Positions 1-8,542 of a stretch of 33,297 bases of DNA are shown piece after piece. Both the position numbers and the translations under genes were made by a program. Each line of letters begins with the position of its first letter. Positions within the stretch are counted from its first letter, which is position 1. The stretch is from an uncultured Clostridia bacterium (GTDB taxonomy: Bacteria; Bacillota; Clostridia; Christensenellales; Aristaeellaceae), in NCBI GenBank assembly GCA_937906775.1, contig CALCUD010000079.1:1-33297 (forward strand), given 5' to 3'. The notes beneath the pieces were generated by a model. That model searched no databases. It saw only the letters and a list, made by a program, of their open reading frames with translations, and had not been told where the DNA came from.

Positions 1-31
1 TCCCGAAACAACGAGTATATACAGTATCAAT

Positions 32-490
32 ATGCTCCGGGGATTTATCATGCGAAGCTGGATGGACTATCTGACATTCGGAGAAAAAGGTACAGGAGGT
101 TGGGCCTCGCCGGACGGCACAATAAACTGCGTGGAAAAAGCATATGACGTGAACAGCGAGAAATTCAGAGTGTCCCTTCTCAAGCATGAAGCACAGCATG
201 CGGAAGATATGAAACGCTGGAAAAACATCGAATCGTGGGCGTTGGAATATCGGGCTAAGCTTGTCGAACTGATTTATACGAAGGAAGCGAATCTTCTGGA
301 TAAATTCTGCCGTGAGGCGATTCCGGAAAGAAAAGAAGACAGCCATGCCGTTGCCTCCGTAAAGATAAAAAGCGAGATGGGTGAACTGATTTCTGCAGAC
401 ATTGCAGAAATTCAGGCTCGCGCAAGAGCCCTGTTTGCAGCAAGCAGTCAGGAGATGGAAGGCTTTGCCTATCATAGCAAAGGCATTTGA
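32..490 (+). CDS. Hypothetical HExxH-containing protein, possibly 5'-partial
   Basis: Not recognised as a named family. The product is about 150 aa, soluble, with no signal peptide. It carries a HEAQH motif near residue 52, followed by a charged helix and the segment EYRAKLVELIY, where a glutamate could be a third metal ligand. HExxH is the zinc-binding signature of many metallopeptidases, so a metal-dependent hydrolase is possible but unproven. The reading frame is open back to base 2 with no stop, so the true start may lie left of the window. The ATG at 50 is another possible start; neither ATG has a convincing Shine-Dalgarno. Nothing obvious joins it to the genes downstream, 140 bases away. 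Confidence 0.55.
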   Translation: MLRGFIMRSWMDYLTFGEKGTGGWASPDGTINCVEKAYDVNSEKFRVSLLKHEAQHAEDMKRWKNIESWALEYRAKLVELIYTKEANLLDKFCREAIPERKEDSHAVASVKIKSEMGELISADIAEIQARARALFAASSQEMEGFAYHSKGI

Positions 491-632
491 GCCGTTTCAG
501 GGGAGAATAGTAAGGTTACATTTGTGTGCATTCTGGCCAACAAGAGAAATCCTTACGGTTGAAATAGGATAATGAGTGTTTTGTGGATATCGGAAGGCGA
601 AGGAGATTGTTTGATCTGTTTTATACCTCTAT

Positions 633-1133
633 GTGCCTTTTACACAAAATTCGGAATACTACCTGTTTATCTGCCACGGCAGTATATGCCGGAGTCCGAT
701 GGCGGAATTTATCCTGAAGGATCTGGTGAAAAAGGAAGGAAGGGCCGCGGATTTTGAGATCGCTTCCGCGGCGACCAGCCGGGAGGAGATCGGAAACGAT
801 CTCTATCCTCCGGCGAAGCGGAAGCTGCAGGAAAAGGGGATCCCTTTTGAAAGACGCCGGGCACGGCAGATCACGGCCGAGGATATGGAGAAGAATGACC
901 TGATCGTGATCATGGACAGGAACAACCGCCGGAATCTGGAAAGAATGTTCGGATCACGGCGGGCAGAGAAAATCCGTTTCCTGATGACATATGCCGGAAA
1001 GGAACGGGATGTAGCCGATCCGTGGTATACGGACGATTTTGAAGCCGCGTACCGGGATATTCTGGATGGATGCAGGGGATTGCTCCGGCAGACGGCGGGA
1101 GATCCGGCGAAAACGGACGAATTCAGCAGATGA
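633..1133 (+). CDS. Low-molecular-weight protein-tyrosine phosphatase
   Basis: Hydrolyses phosphate from protein tyrosine or arginine residues in the cytoplasm. The P-loop CxxxxxR(S) is near the N-terminus (C14 to R20, read as CHGSICRS), and the general-acid DPWY motif is at residues 129-132. Both are hallmarks of the LMW-PTP family, and 166 aa is a normal length. The first P-loop change from the usual N to S (CHGSICR rather than CxGNICR) is conservative. The start is uncertain: GTG at 633 is the only standard start between the upstream in-frame stop (612-614) and the P-loop, and it has no good ribosome binding site. It is followed 18 bases later by an ABC-F gene and probably heads that operon. 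Confidence 0.82.
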   Translation: MPFTQNSEYYLFICHGSICRSPMAEFILKDLVKKEGRAADFEIASAATSREEIGNDLYPPAKRKLQEKGIPFERRRARQITAEDMEKNDLIVIMDRNNRRNLERMFGSRRAEKIRFLMTYAGKERDVADPWYTDDFEAAYRDILDGCRGLLRQTAGDPAKTDEFSR

Positions 1134-1151
1134 TTTTCGGAGTGAACACAG

Positions 1152-3044
1152 ATGGCGGATATTCTGGTAAACGGTATCACGAAATCCTTTGAGCAGGATC
1201 GGGTGATCCTGGACGGAGTTTCCTTTCAGATCGATCCGGGCGAACGTGTGGCGATCCTCGGGGACAACGGGGCGGGTAAAACGACCCTGTTCCGGATCCT
1301 GACGGGTGAACTGACTCCTGATAAGGGATCGGTTTCGATCTCCGGCGGAAAACGGATCGGGTATGTGGCACAGATCAATACCGCGAACTCCGGGGATACC
1401 GTGGAGGATGTTCTGCGTCAGGCGTATGCGGACGTGATCGCCGACGGCGAGGAACTGGACCGGATGCACCGGGAAATGGAATCGGTTTCCGCTTCCCGTT
1501 ACGATGAACTGGTGCGGCGGTTTGAAACCCGGGGCGGATACGGCTGGAAGGCGGAAATGGCCCGGATCGCGAACGGTCTGCATATCGGGCCGGAGATGCG
1601 CGCGCAGCGCTTCAATACATTGTCCGGAGGAGAACAGACCCGGGTGTGCCTTGCCCGGATGATCATGGAGCAGACGGACATCCTGCTGCTGGACGAACCG
1701 ACCAACCATCTGGACGTGGAATCTCTGGAATGGCTGGAGGAATATCTGCTTCATTTCAGGGGAACCGTTCTTGTTATTTCCCATGACCGGTATTTCCTCG
1801 ATGCGGTGGCCCAGCGGATCATTGAGATCCGTCAGGGTAAAGCGGAATTCTACAGCGGGAATTATTCCTATTATGTGGAAGAACGGGAGCTTCGCTATCA
1901 GCAGCAGCTGATGCAGTACAACCGCGAACAGGCTAAGGTGAAGCAGCTGGAGTTCCAGATCGCACGGCTGAAAGCCTGGGGCAGCGTGTATGACAATCCT
2001 GCGCTGCACAAGAAGGCGGCGGCGATGGAAAAACGTGTGGAACGCGTTCAGCAGACCGACAAACCGCGGAAAGAGACCCGGATGGAAGCGGATTTCTCAT
2101 CTGAAAGCATCCGGGCCGACGTGGTGCTGGAACTTCGGGATATTGCGCGCGGATTTGACGGACAGACACTGTTTTCCGGCGTCAGCGCGCAGATCCGGGG
2201 CGGAGCGGAACGGGTGGCCGTTCTCGGACCGAACGGCGCCGGGAAATCCACCCTGCTGAAGATCATTCTGGGTCAGACGGCGCCGGATACCGGTTCTGTC
2301 CGTCTGGGACCCTCCGTCCGGATCGCCTACCTGCCCCAGCAGGTGACTTTTGACCATCCGGAGCGGACGCTGATCGATACGATGCTGTACGAAACATCCT
2401 GTTCCCCTCAAGAGGCCAGGAACAGGCTGGGGACTTTCCGCTTTTCCGGCGAGGATCAGTTCAAGACGGTCAGCCAGCTTTCCGGCGGGGAGAAGGCGCG
2501 CCTGAAGCTGTGCATGATCATGATGAACCGCGCCAATCTGCTGATCCTGGACGAACCGACCAACCATCTGGATCTGAGATCCAGGGAATGGATTGAGGAG
2601 GCGGTTTCTCACTTTGAGGGCGTGCTCCTGTTTGTATCCCATGACCGGTATTTTATTCGCAGGTTTGCGAACCGGGTCTGGGAGCTGGACCGGGGATTCA
2701 CGGATTACCGGGACTGCGATTATGACCGGTACCGCCGGATCCGCGCGCTGAATGAGCGGAAAACCGAGGACAAAGGGACCCGCGGCTCCGAAAAAGAAAA
2801 AATTCCTGCGCAGAAGCCGGAATCCGCCGCCGGTTCGCGCGACCCGAAGAGGGAAAGGAAGATGAACGCGACGGAACGGGAGATTGCGGGCAAAGAGGAG
2901 CAGCTGGCGGAATATGACGCGAAAATGGAAGCGGTGGCCAGCGACTATATCGAGCTTCAGCGCCTGACGGAGGAGAAGGAGACGCTGGAGAAGGAGATCG
3001 AGGCTCTTTACGCGGAATGGGAGAAACTCGCCGGCGGCGAATGA
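1152..3044 (+). CDS. ABC-F family ATPase (YdiF/Uup-like)
   Basis: Cytoplasmic ABC-F ATPase with two nucleotide-binding domains and no membrane segment; the family acts on the ribosome. Domain 1 has Walker A GDNGAGKTT (37-45), signature LSGGEQ (about 157) and Walker B LLLDEPTNHLD (about 178). A charged coiled linker (about 240-310) follows. Domain 2 has Walker A GPNGAGKST (about 358), LSGGEKAR (about 443) and LILDEPTNHLD (about 463). A C-terminal charged coiled coil (about 540-628) resembles the Uup/YdiF extension. The length of 630 aa fits the housekeeping YdiF/Uup-type rather than the shorter resistance ABC-Fs. The start at 1152 has GGAG upstream, and its stop overlaps a possible upstream start of the next gene. 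Confidence 0.93.
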   Translation: MADILVNGITKSFEQDRVILDGVSFQIDPGERVAILGDNGAGKTTLFRILTGELTPDKGSVSISGGKRIGYVAQINTANSGDTVEDVLRQAYADVIADGEELDRMHREMESVSASRYDELVRRFETRGGYGWKAEMARIANGLHIGPEMRAQRFNTLSGGEQTRVCLARMIMEQTDILLLDEPTNHLDVESLEWLEEYLLHFRGTVLVISHDRYFLDAVAQRIIEIRQGKAEFYSGNYSYYVEERELRYQQQLMQYNREQAKVKQLEFQIARLKAWGSVYDNPALHKKAAAMEKRVERVQQTDKPRKETRMEADFSSESIRADVVLELRDIARGFDGQTLFSGVSAQIRGGAERVAVLGPNGAGKSTLLKIILGQTAPDTGSVRLGPSVRIAYLPQQVTFDHPERTLIDTMLYETSCSPQEARNRLGTFRFSGEDQFKTVSQLSGGEKARLKLCMIMMNRANLLILDEPTNHLDLRSREWIEEAVSHFEGVLLFVSHDRYFIRRFANRVWELDRGFTDYRDCDYDRYRRIRALNERKTEDKGTRGSEKEKIPAQKPESAAGSRDPKRERKMNATEREIAGKEEQLAEYDAKMEAVASDYIELQRLTEEKETLEKEIEALYAEWEKLAGGE

Positions 3045-3061
3045 GAACGGAGACGGGGCGC

Positions 3062-3577
3062 ATGAACACGGTTTTCCATAAGATCTATCGGACGCCGCCG
3101 GCTTTTTCCGACCTGATCATGACCGGCGACGGAGAATTTCTGACCGCTTTGGATTTCATACGGACGGGCAATCCGGTTCCCACGGCGGCGGGAGATCCCG
3201 GAGTGTTCCGGGAGACTGAAAGATGGCTGGATCTGTACTTTTCCGGCCGAGATCCCGGATTTCTGCCCGGGATCCGGATGGACGGGATGACGGATTTCCG
3301 CAGGGCCGTGACGGAGATCCTGCTGAAAATCCCCTACGGGGAGACGCGAAGCTACGGGGAGATCGCCCGGGAGATCGCGGCGGCCCGCGGCGGAAGCCGG
3401 GTTTCCGCGCAGGCGGTCGGCGGAGCGGTCGGCCGGAATCCGATCTGTATCCTGGTCCCCTGTCATCGGGTGATCGGCGCGGACGGGTCCATGACCGGAT
3501 TCGGCGGAGGAATTGAAAACAAGATCGCGCTGCTGAAACTTGAAGGGAGTCTCCCGGATCAGCGGAGCGGAAAATGA
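3062..3577 (+). CDS. ogt: Methylated-DNA--protein-cysteine S-methyltransferase
   Basis: Repairs O6-alkylguanine by transferring the alkyl group to its own cysteine (suicide reaction). The active-site PCHRV motif is at residues 133-137 (C134), preceded by the helix-turn-helix wing region IPYGETRSYGEIA (about 90-102) and followed by GxxxxFGGG, as in the Ogt/MGMT family. The length of 171 aa is typical. I choose ATG 3062 because GGAG lies 9 bases upstream; ATG 3041, which overlaps the stop of the ABC-F gene, is the alternative. It sits in a tight plus-strand run with the ABC-F gene before it and a GH36 gene 28 bases after it. There are no Ada-type N-terminal domains. Confidence 0.93.
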   Translation: MNTVFHKIYRTPPAFSDLIMTGDGEFLTALDFIRTGNPVPTAAGDPGVFRETERWLDLYFSGRDPGFLPGIRMDGMTDFRRAVTEILLKIPYGETRSYGEIAREIAAARGGSRVSAQAVGGAVGRNPICILVPCHRVIGADGSMTGFGGGIENKIALLKLEGSLPDQRSGK

Positions 3578-3605
3578 CCGGACGGCAGAACAGGGAGGGA
3601 TCGGA

Positions 3606-5660
3606 ATGAAGGTTTACAACAGCTATGAAATGGGAGACATGCTGGTCCAGTATCTGCTGGATGACAAACAGCGCATGGGCATGCGGATCGTCCCACTGTC
3701 AGATAAGGATCTTATCCGGGAAAAGTCTTTCAGCGTGGAAAATCTGGTGCAGATCCATGCGCGGGGCGATCAGTTTCCGAACGGTTACGGGAACGGGCAT
3801 ACGATGGCGACAGCGGCTTCGACGGACAGGATGCTTTTCCGGAGTCAGCGAACAGAGGAAGATACTGTCGTCACAGAGCTCGCGGACGCAGACGGCCGGA
3901 CGGTTCAGCACAGAGTTGTGTGGCACGCGGGACTTTCCGCGGTTCGGGTCTCGGTGAGATTTGAAAACCGGACAGCGTATCCGGTGACGCTGGACCTGCT
4001 TTCCAGCCTGAATATCGGCGGGATCACCCCGTTTTCGGACGGGGACGCGAGCGGCGCCCTGTACCTGCACAGGGCCAGAAGCATGTGGAGCGCGGAGGGC
4101 CGGCTGCAATCCGAGAAGATCGAGGAAGCAATGCTCGAGCGATCCTGGACAGGGCATGCGCTACGGCTGGTCAAATTCGGACAGGTCGGATCCATGCCGG
4201 TCAGAGATTATTTTCCTTTTGCCGCGGTGGAGGACCGGGAGAGCGGGATCACATGGGCCATGCAGCTGGCATGCCCCTCTTCCTGGCAGATGGAGATCCG
4301 GCGCAGGGACGACTGTCTGAGCATGATGGCCTCCCTGCCGGATGAAGATTACGGGCATTGGGCGAAAACGGTTCTCCCCGGGGAAAGTTTCGACACGCCG
4401 GAGGCATATCTGACGGTCGGAAAGGGCGGCGTGGACGCGGTCGCGCAGCGGATCCTGAGCATTCAGCGGGAAAATATGATCCGGGCGGATGAAGCGCTTC
4501 CCGTTCTATTCAACGAATACTGTACGACGTGGGGAAATCCGACCCATGAGAACCTTGAGAAGATTGTGGGATCCCTGAAAGGAAAGGATATCGATTTTCT
4601 CGTGATCGACGCGGGCTGGTACGGCAGGAAGGACGCGGGCTGGTCGGACTGCGGCGGGGACTGGATCCCCAACGGCGACATTTTCCCGGAGGGGCTGAAG
4701 GCGACCGCGGATATGATCCGGGAGGCGGGCTTTGTTCCGGGCTTGTGGTTTGAGCCGGAAACCTGCGCGCCAAAGTCGGAGATCTTTCATAAGCCGGAAA
4801 GACTGCTGACCCGCCGCGGAACGGTGATCGATACCGATAACCGGCGTTTTCTGGACATGCGGCAGGAGGAGATCCGGCAATATCTGGAGGAACGGGTGGC
4901 CGGACTCCTGAAGAAGTGCGGTTTCGGATACATCAAGATTGACTATAACGACTGCATCGGCGTCGGATGCGACGATCCGGACAGCCTGGGAGAAGGACTC
5001 CGTCAAAACATGCAGGGAACGGTCCGGTTCTTCCGCAGGCTCCGGGAGCTGCTTCCGGAACTTTATATTGAAAACTGCGCGTCCGGCGGACACCGTCTGG
5101 AACCGAGCCTGATGGCTGTATCCGATATGGCTTCTTTCTCGGACGCGCATGAGTGCGCGGAGATCCCGATCATCGCGGCGCAGCTCCACCGGCTGATCCT
5201 GCCTGCGCAGAGTCAGATCTGGGCAGTTCTCCGGGCGGAGGACACGCCGCGAAGGATCAACTATTCGCTGGTGAATACCTTCCTGGGCGTGATGTGCCTT
5301 TCCGGAGATGTGACCCGTCTGAACGTGCAGCAGTGGCAACAGGTGGAGAACGCGATCTCCTTTTACCGCGATGTCAGCGCGGCCATCCGGGACGGGACTT
5401 CCGCTTTCTTCGGACAGGTTTCGTCCAGCTGGCGGCATCCGGAAGGATGGCAGGCGATCGTCCGGACGGCGGGAGAGAAAACGCTGGCGGTGATCCATAC
5501 TTTCGGCGGGGAGATTCCTCCGGAGATATCCCTGCCCGTACCGGCGGAAAAAGTCCTTCGGGTTTTGTGCAGCGAAGGGAACCGGATCCGGACTGAAAAC
5601 GGACGGCTGAAGGTGGAGCTGAAGGCGAATTTCGAAGCGATCGCGGTTTATCTGAACTGA
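3606..5660 (+). CDS. Glycoside hydrolase family 36 (alpha-galactosidase type)
   Basis: Predicted retaining alpha-galactosidase acting in the cytoplasm; no signal peptide. It has an N-terminal beta-sandwich (about 1-290), then a TIM barrel with the GH36 features: GWYG near 340, GLWFEPE near 380, and the nucleophile in YIKIDYND (D446). This is a variant of the usual KWDxN. The candidate acid/base is D513 in SFSDAHE, where classical enzymes have SDNTD. A C-terminal beta domain follows. The length of 684 aa is normal. The start at ATG 3606 has GGGAGG 6-7 bases upstream. It faces a GH31 gene across a shared terminator, suggesting an oligosaccharide-use locus. Exact substrate is uncertain because the catalytic motifs deviate from characterised members. 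Confidence 0.85.
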   Translation: MKVYNSYEMGDMLVQYLLDDKQRMGMRIVPLSDKDLIREKSFSVENLVQIHARGDQFPNGYGNGHTMATAASTDRMLFRSQRTEEDTVVTELADADGRTVQHRVVWHAGLSAVRVSVRFENRTAYPVTLDLLSSLNIGGITPFSDGDASGALYLHRARSMWSAEGRLQSEKIEEAMLERSWTGHALRLVKFGQVGSMPVRDYFPFAAVEDRESGITWAMQLACPSSWQMEIRRRDDCLSMMASLPDEDYGHWAKTVLPGESFDTPEAYLTVGKGGVDAVAQRILSIQRENMIRADEALPVLFNEYCTTWGNPTHENLEKIVGSLKGKDIDFLVIDAGWYGRKDAGWSDCGGDWIPNGDIFPEGLKATADMIREAGFVPGLWFEPETCAPKSEIFHKPERLLTRRGTVIDTDNRRFLDMRQEEIRQYLEERVAGLLKKCGFGYIKIDYNDCIGVGCDDPDSLGEGLRQNMQGTVRFFRRLRELLPELYIENCASGGHRLEPSLMAVSDMASFSDAHECAEIPIIAAQLHRLILPAQSQIWAVLRAEDTPRRINYSLVNTFLGVMCLSGDVTRLNVQQWQQVENAISFYRDVSAAIRDGTSAFFGQVSSSWRHPEGWQAIVRTAGEKTLAVIHTFGGEIPPEISLPVPAEKVLRVLCSEGNRIRTENGRLKVELKANFEAIAVYLN

Positions 5661-5664
5661 ATGA

Positions 5665-5703
5665 AAAGCCCGCCGGGAGATAACGGGGATCCCGGCGGGC
5701 TTT
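5665..5703. terminator. Bidirectional intrinsic terminator between GH36 and GH31
   Basis: A 14-bp perfect stem (5665-5678 with 5690-5703) with an 11-base loop lies between the stops of two convergent genes. It is flanked by T-rich sequence on the plus side and TTTTCATT on the minus side, so it can serve both. Confidence 0.88.
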
Positions 5704-5724
5704 CCGTTTATTTGTGAAGTTCGG

Positions 5725-7899
5725 TCAGAAGGTTATCTGAATCCCTTCCGGACGGTACACGGTATTTTTACGGAGTATTTGTCCGGAAGGAAAACGGAGC
5801 GTCAGATTCACTGTAAATTCCGGACGGATCGCGCCACTGCATGCTTCCATGCGGAGCGTTTGCGTATGCTCCGTCCAGATGAGGGGAATAACGCAATATG
5901 CTCCGTCCAGGTATCCGTTTCCGTCTCCGTCGTCAAAATACAGATCAAACCGGCCGTCCTGTCCGGCGAAGATCTCCAGCGCGGAAGCCGGTACAGTGAG
6001 ATCATCGGTACAGACGACAGGGGCTGACAGAGGAAGAACAGACCCCGCGGCGACAAACAGGGGGAAACGGTCCAGCGGCGTTTCCTGCAGAACGGTTTCG
6101 CCGCCGGGATAGGCGCTTCCTGTGAACAGGTCGTACCAGAGAGGACCTTCCGGAAGGGACACTCCGGTCACCCTCCCGCCGGCGTCCAAAGGCGCTGTAA
6201 CGGGTTTGATCAGAAGGCTTTCACCCAGCATATATGCGTCGGAACAGCGGGATACGGCGCTTTTTCCGCCGAAGGCAACCAGCAGGCTGCGCAGCATGGG
6301 AAGACCGGATACCCGGCACCGGTACGCGGTGGAGTAAAGATAGGGGATCAGCCGGTAACGGAGAGCCAGCGCATCCTTCAGCGCCTTGTATTCCGGGCTG
6401 TTTTCGGAACCGAAGCGCCACGGTTCCCGCGGCGTGTCTGTTCCGTGGGAACGGAAGAAAGGAAGCATCGCGCCGAACTGGAACCAACGGATATACAGTT
6501 CCCGGTACGCGGAATCGTTCACACCGTCCGGATAATCCCCGCGGCAGAACCAGGGATCGTTCCGGGCAACAAAGAACGCGCCGATATCCAGCGTCCAGTA
6601 GGCCAGTCCGCTGTCAGAGGAACGGATGGCTTCCGTAACCTGCGCCCGGAGAACGTCCCAGCGCGCGCAGATATCGCCGGACCACAGGATGACGCCGTTC
6701 GCGGCGCTGTCGGCCCCTCCGCTGCGGGAAAGGATCATCGGGCGTTTCTCCGGGAAATCCTGCTGCCACCGGGAGGAGATCCCGGCTGTGTGGACGGAAC
6801 CGTAGGATACGGATCTCGCGGGATCCATGCAGACGGAGGAGGCATCTGTCAGAAGACGGTAGCGCTCCTGCTCGGACCGTTTTTCCCGGCCGCACCAGTC
6901 CGGATCCGTGATGGGTTCACAGCTGTCGCACCAGAGCGCGTCGGCGCCGCCGTCCATCCAGAAACGTCTGCATTGACGCCAGTACAGATCCCGGGCTTCT
7001 GAATCGAACGCATCGCAGATCTGCGTGCCGGGCAGGAACAGGTCCCGTGCTGTGAATTCATCGCAGTCGTCCCCTTTGCTCATGTTCGGCCAGACGGAAA
7101 CCATCAGACGGACCCCCAGAGCGTGCAATTTATCGGTCAGCATGCGGACGGAAGGGAAACGCTCAGGATCCGGCGTCTTGTCTCCCCAGCAGCCGTCTTT
7201 CCAGCTCATCCAGTCAAGCACGATACAATCCAGCGGCAGGTCACGTTTGCGGAATTCACGGACGGTGCTGATCAGTTCGTCGGCAGAACGGTATCTTTCC
7301 TTCGACTGGATATAGCCGAAGGCCCATCGGGGCGGAAGAAGCGGTCTCCCGTTCATCAGGACGAACGCTTTGAGAATTTCGGCGCAGGAATCCGCGGAAA
7401 AGAAGAAAACCGAAAACGCGTCCGCTGCTTCGAGAGAAAAACGGAACCCGGAAGGGAGAGGCTCGTAGCGCATGGGACAATCCGCCCGGATCCACACGGC
7501 CCAGGCGTCGGAGGACATCAGAAACGGCACCGGGATTTTCATATTGTGGGGGACCAGCGTTTCCTCCCGGTCCGCATAATCCCGGATACCGTTTTCATGC
7601 TGACCGAGTCCGGACAGCAGGGGATGACCGGCGTAACTGAATTGAAGAACCGCTTTCCGGGTCATCCGGACAAAGCGTTTGCCGAGACCGGTGCCGTAGG
7701 TCACTTCCCCGTTTGCCGTGGTGACGGACTGCATCGCCTGCCCGTTGCTTTCCGTCTGAAAAACAGGGCAGGGAGTGAATACGCAGGATGTCAGACGGAG
7801 TCCGGGGACGCTTTCCGGCCCTGCGGGGACCGAAATCCGGTCTTCCGTTCCGGAAAAACGCAGCTCTGTCAGGAACTGCGAATGGATGATCTTTTCCAT
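5725..7899 (-). CDS. Glycoside hydrolase family 31 (alpha-glucosidase/alpha-xylosidase type)
   Basis: Predicted retaining alpha-glycosidase, cytoplasmic, no signal peptide, 724 aa. It has an N-terminal beta-sandwich and a barrel that includes PPRWAFGYIQSK near 210. The nucleophile region is ALWCDSCEP (D325) and the acid/base region is ILWSGDICARWD (D409), followed by YWTLDIGAF; these match the GH31 pattern (WxDxxEP, GD, W/YxxDIGGF). C-terminal beta domains follow, with a DLYFDDGDG segment typical of GH31 tails. The start is ATG 7899 with GAAGAAGG upstream; an upstream in-frame ATG at 7980 overlaps the promoter and is rejected. The substrate (glucoside or xyloside) cannot be told from the sequence. 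The gene converges on the GH36 gene. Confidence 0.9.
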   Translation of the reverse strand: MEKIIHSQFLTELRFSGTEDRISVPAGPESVPGLRLTSCVFTPCPVFQTESNGQAMQSVTTANGEVTYGTGLGKRFVRMTRKAVLQFSYAGHPLLSGLGQHENGIRDYADREETLVPHNMKIPVPFLMSSDAWAVWIRADCPMRYEPLPSGFRFSLEAADAFSVFFFSADSCAEILKAFVLMNGRPLLPPRWAFGYIQSKERYRSADELISTVREFRKRDLPLDCIVLDWMSWKDGCWGDKTPDPERFPSVRMLTDKLHALGVRLMVSVWPNMSKGDDCDEFTARDLFLPGTQICDAFDSEARDLYWRQCRRFWMDGGADALWCDSCEPITDPDWCGREKRSEQERYRLLTDASSVCMDPARSVSYGSVHTAGISSRWQQDFPEKRPMILSRSGGADSAANGVILWSGDICARWDVLRAQVTEAIRSSDSGLAYWTLDIGAFFVARNDPWFCRGDYPDGVNDSAYRELYIRWFQFGAMLPFFRSHGTDTPREPWRFGSENSPEYKALKDALALRYRLIPYLYSTAYRCRVSGLPMLRSLLVAFGGKSAVSRCSDAYMLGESLLIKPVTAPLDAGGRVTGVSLPEGPLWYDLFTGSAYPGGETVLQETPLDRFPLFVAAGSVLPLSAPVVCTDDLTVPASALEIFAGQDGRFDLYFDDGDGNGYLDGAYCVIPLIWTEHTQTLRMEACSGAIRPEFTVNLTLRFPSGQILRKNTVYRPEGIQITF

Positions 7900-7951
7900 A
7901 GCTTCGCCTTCTTCGGTTTGATGGATTCTGTCCGATATAATGTCCGTCACG

Positions 7952-7980
7952 AATGTAACGCACCGGAAGAGTCTTGTCAA
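7952..7980 (-). promoter_or_regulatory. Promoter of the GH31 gene (shared -35)
   Basis: Minus-strand TTGACA (7980-7975), a 17-base spacer and TACATT (7957-7952), about 50 bases before the GH31 start. The -35 overlaps the -35 of the divergent NUDIX promoter. Confidence 0.7.
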
Positions 7981-8002
7981 CGGGAAAAGCGGATCCTATA
8001 AT
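7974..8002 (+). promoter_or_regulatory. Promoter of the NUDIX gene (shared -35)
   Basis: TTGTCA (7974-7979), a 17-base spacer and a perfect TATAAT (7997-8002), 38 bases before the NUDIX start. It shares its near-palindromic -35 with the minus-strand GH31 promoter, so RNA polymerase should bind only one at a time. Confidence 0.75.
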
Positions 8003-8039
8003 ATCCCTGTAGCATACATTTCAAAGGAGGCGGTCAGCC

Positions 8040-8438
8040 ATGACGGTTATTGACCGGATCACCTGGATCTGTATCCGGGAGGGGAAACTCCTGGCCGTCC
8101 GCTCCGCGGGCAAAGCGGCGTGGTATATTCCCGGAGGGAAGCGTGAACCCGGGGAAACGGACGCGGAAACGCTGATCCGTGAGGTGAGGGAAGAACTGAA
8201 TGTTGCGATCCTTCCGGAGTCTGTGAAACTGTACGGTGTGTTTGAGGGACAGGCGCACGGTAAACCGGAGGGAACCGTTGTCCGGCTGAGCTGCTATACC
8301 GCGGATTACCGCGGCGGGCTGACGCCGTCCTCCGAGGTGGAGGAACTGCGCTGGATGACCATGGCGGATCTGGATATCCTTCCGCCGGCGGACCGGCAGA
8401 TCTACGAAGATCTGCATGAAAAAGGACTTTTGAAATAA
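8040..8438 (+). CDS. NUDIX hydrolase
   Basis: Hydrolyses a nucleoside diphosphate linked to another moiety; substrate unknown. The Nudix box spans residues 33-55, with the invariant G33, E39 and the REVREEL metal-binding helix (47-53). The length of 132 aa is that of small MutT-like proteins, with no other domain. An excellent AAAGGAGG lies just upstream of ATG 8040. It is a single gene between its own promoter and a terminator shared with the convergent methyltransferase, so it is probably monocistronic. MutT-like sanitation of oxidised nucleotides and generic housecleaning are both possible; the sequence does not decide. Confidence 0.92.
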   Translation: MTVIDRITWICIREGKLLAVRSAGKAAWYIPGGKREPGETDAETLIREVREELNVAILPESVKLYGVFEGQAHGKPEGTVVRLSCYTADYRGGLTPSSEVEELRWMTMADLDILPPADRQIYEDLHEKGLLK

Positions 8439-8495
8439 GCGGCGTTTTCACCGCGCGCAGGTGACGTCAGCCGATTTCAGAATGAAACAGTGATA

Positions 8496-8530
8496 AAAGC
8501 GCTCCGTACCGGACCGGTACGGAGCGCTTT
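8496..8530. terminator. Bidirectional terminator between NUDIX and methyltransferase genes
   Basis: A 15-bp perfect stem (8496-8510 with 8516-8530) with a 5-base loop. The minus strand continues TTTTATCA, so it is strongest for the methyltransferase; the plus side has a shorter T run. Confidence 0.85.
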
Positions 8531-8542
8531 CGGACATTCGGA

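Noticed and set aside
954..2009. Long antisense frame opposite the ABC-F and phosphatase genes
   Set aside because: It opposes genes with full Walker and P-loop motifs and has no recognisable domain or binding site. It is an effect of GC-rich codon use. The same holds for long antisense frames at 4506-5498, 7123-8001, 13500-14777, 22064-23212, 26303-27703 and 31336-32340.
3017..3061. Upstream start of the alkyltransferase
   Set aside because: ATG 3017 lies inside the ABC-F gene with no ribosome binding site; ATG 3062 has GGAG at 9 bases. ATG 3041 cannot be excluded.
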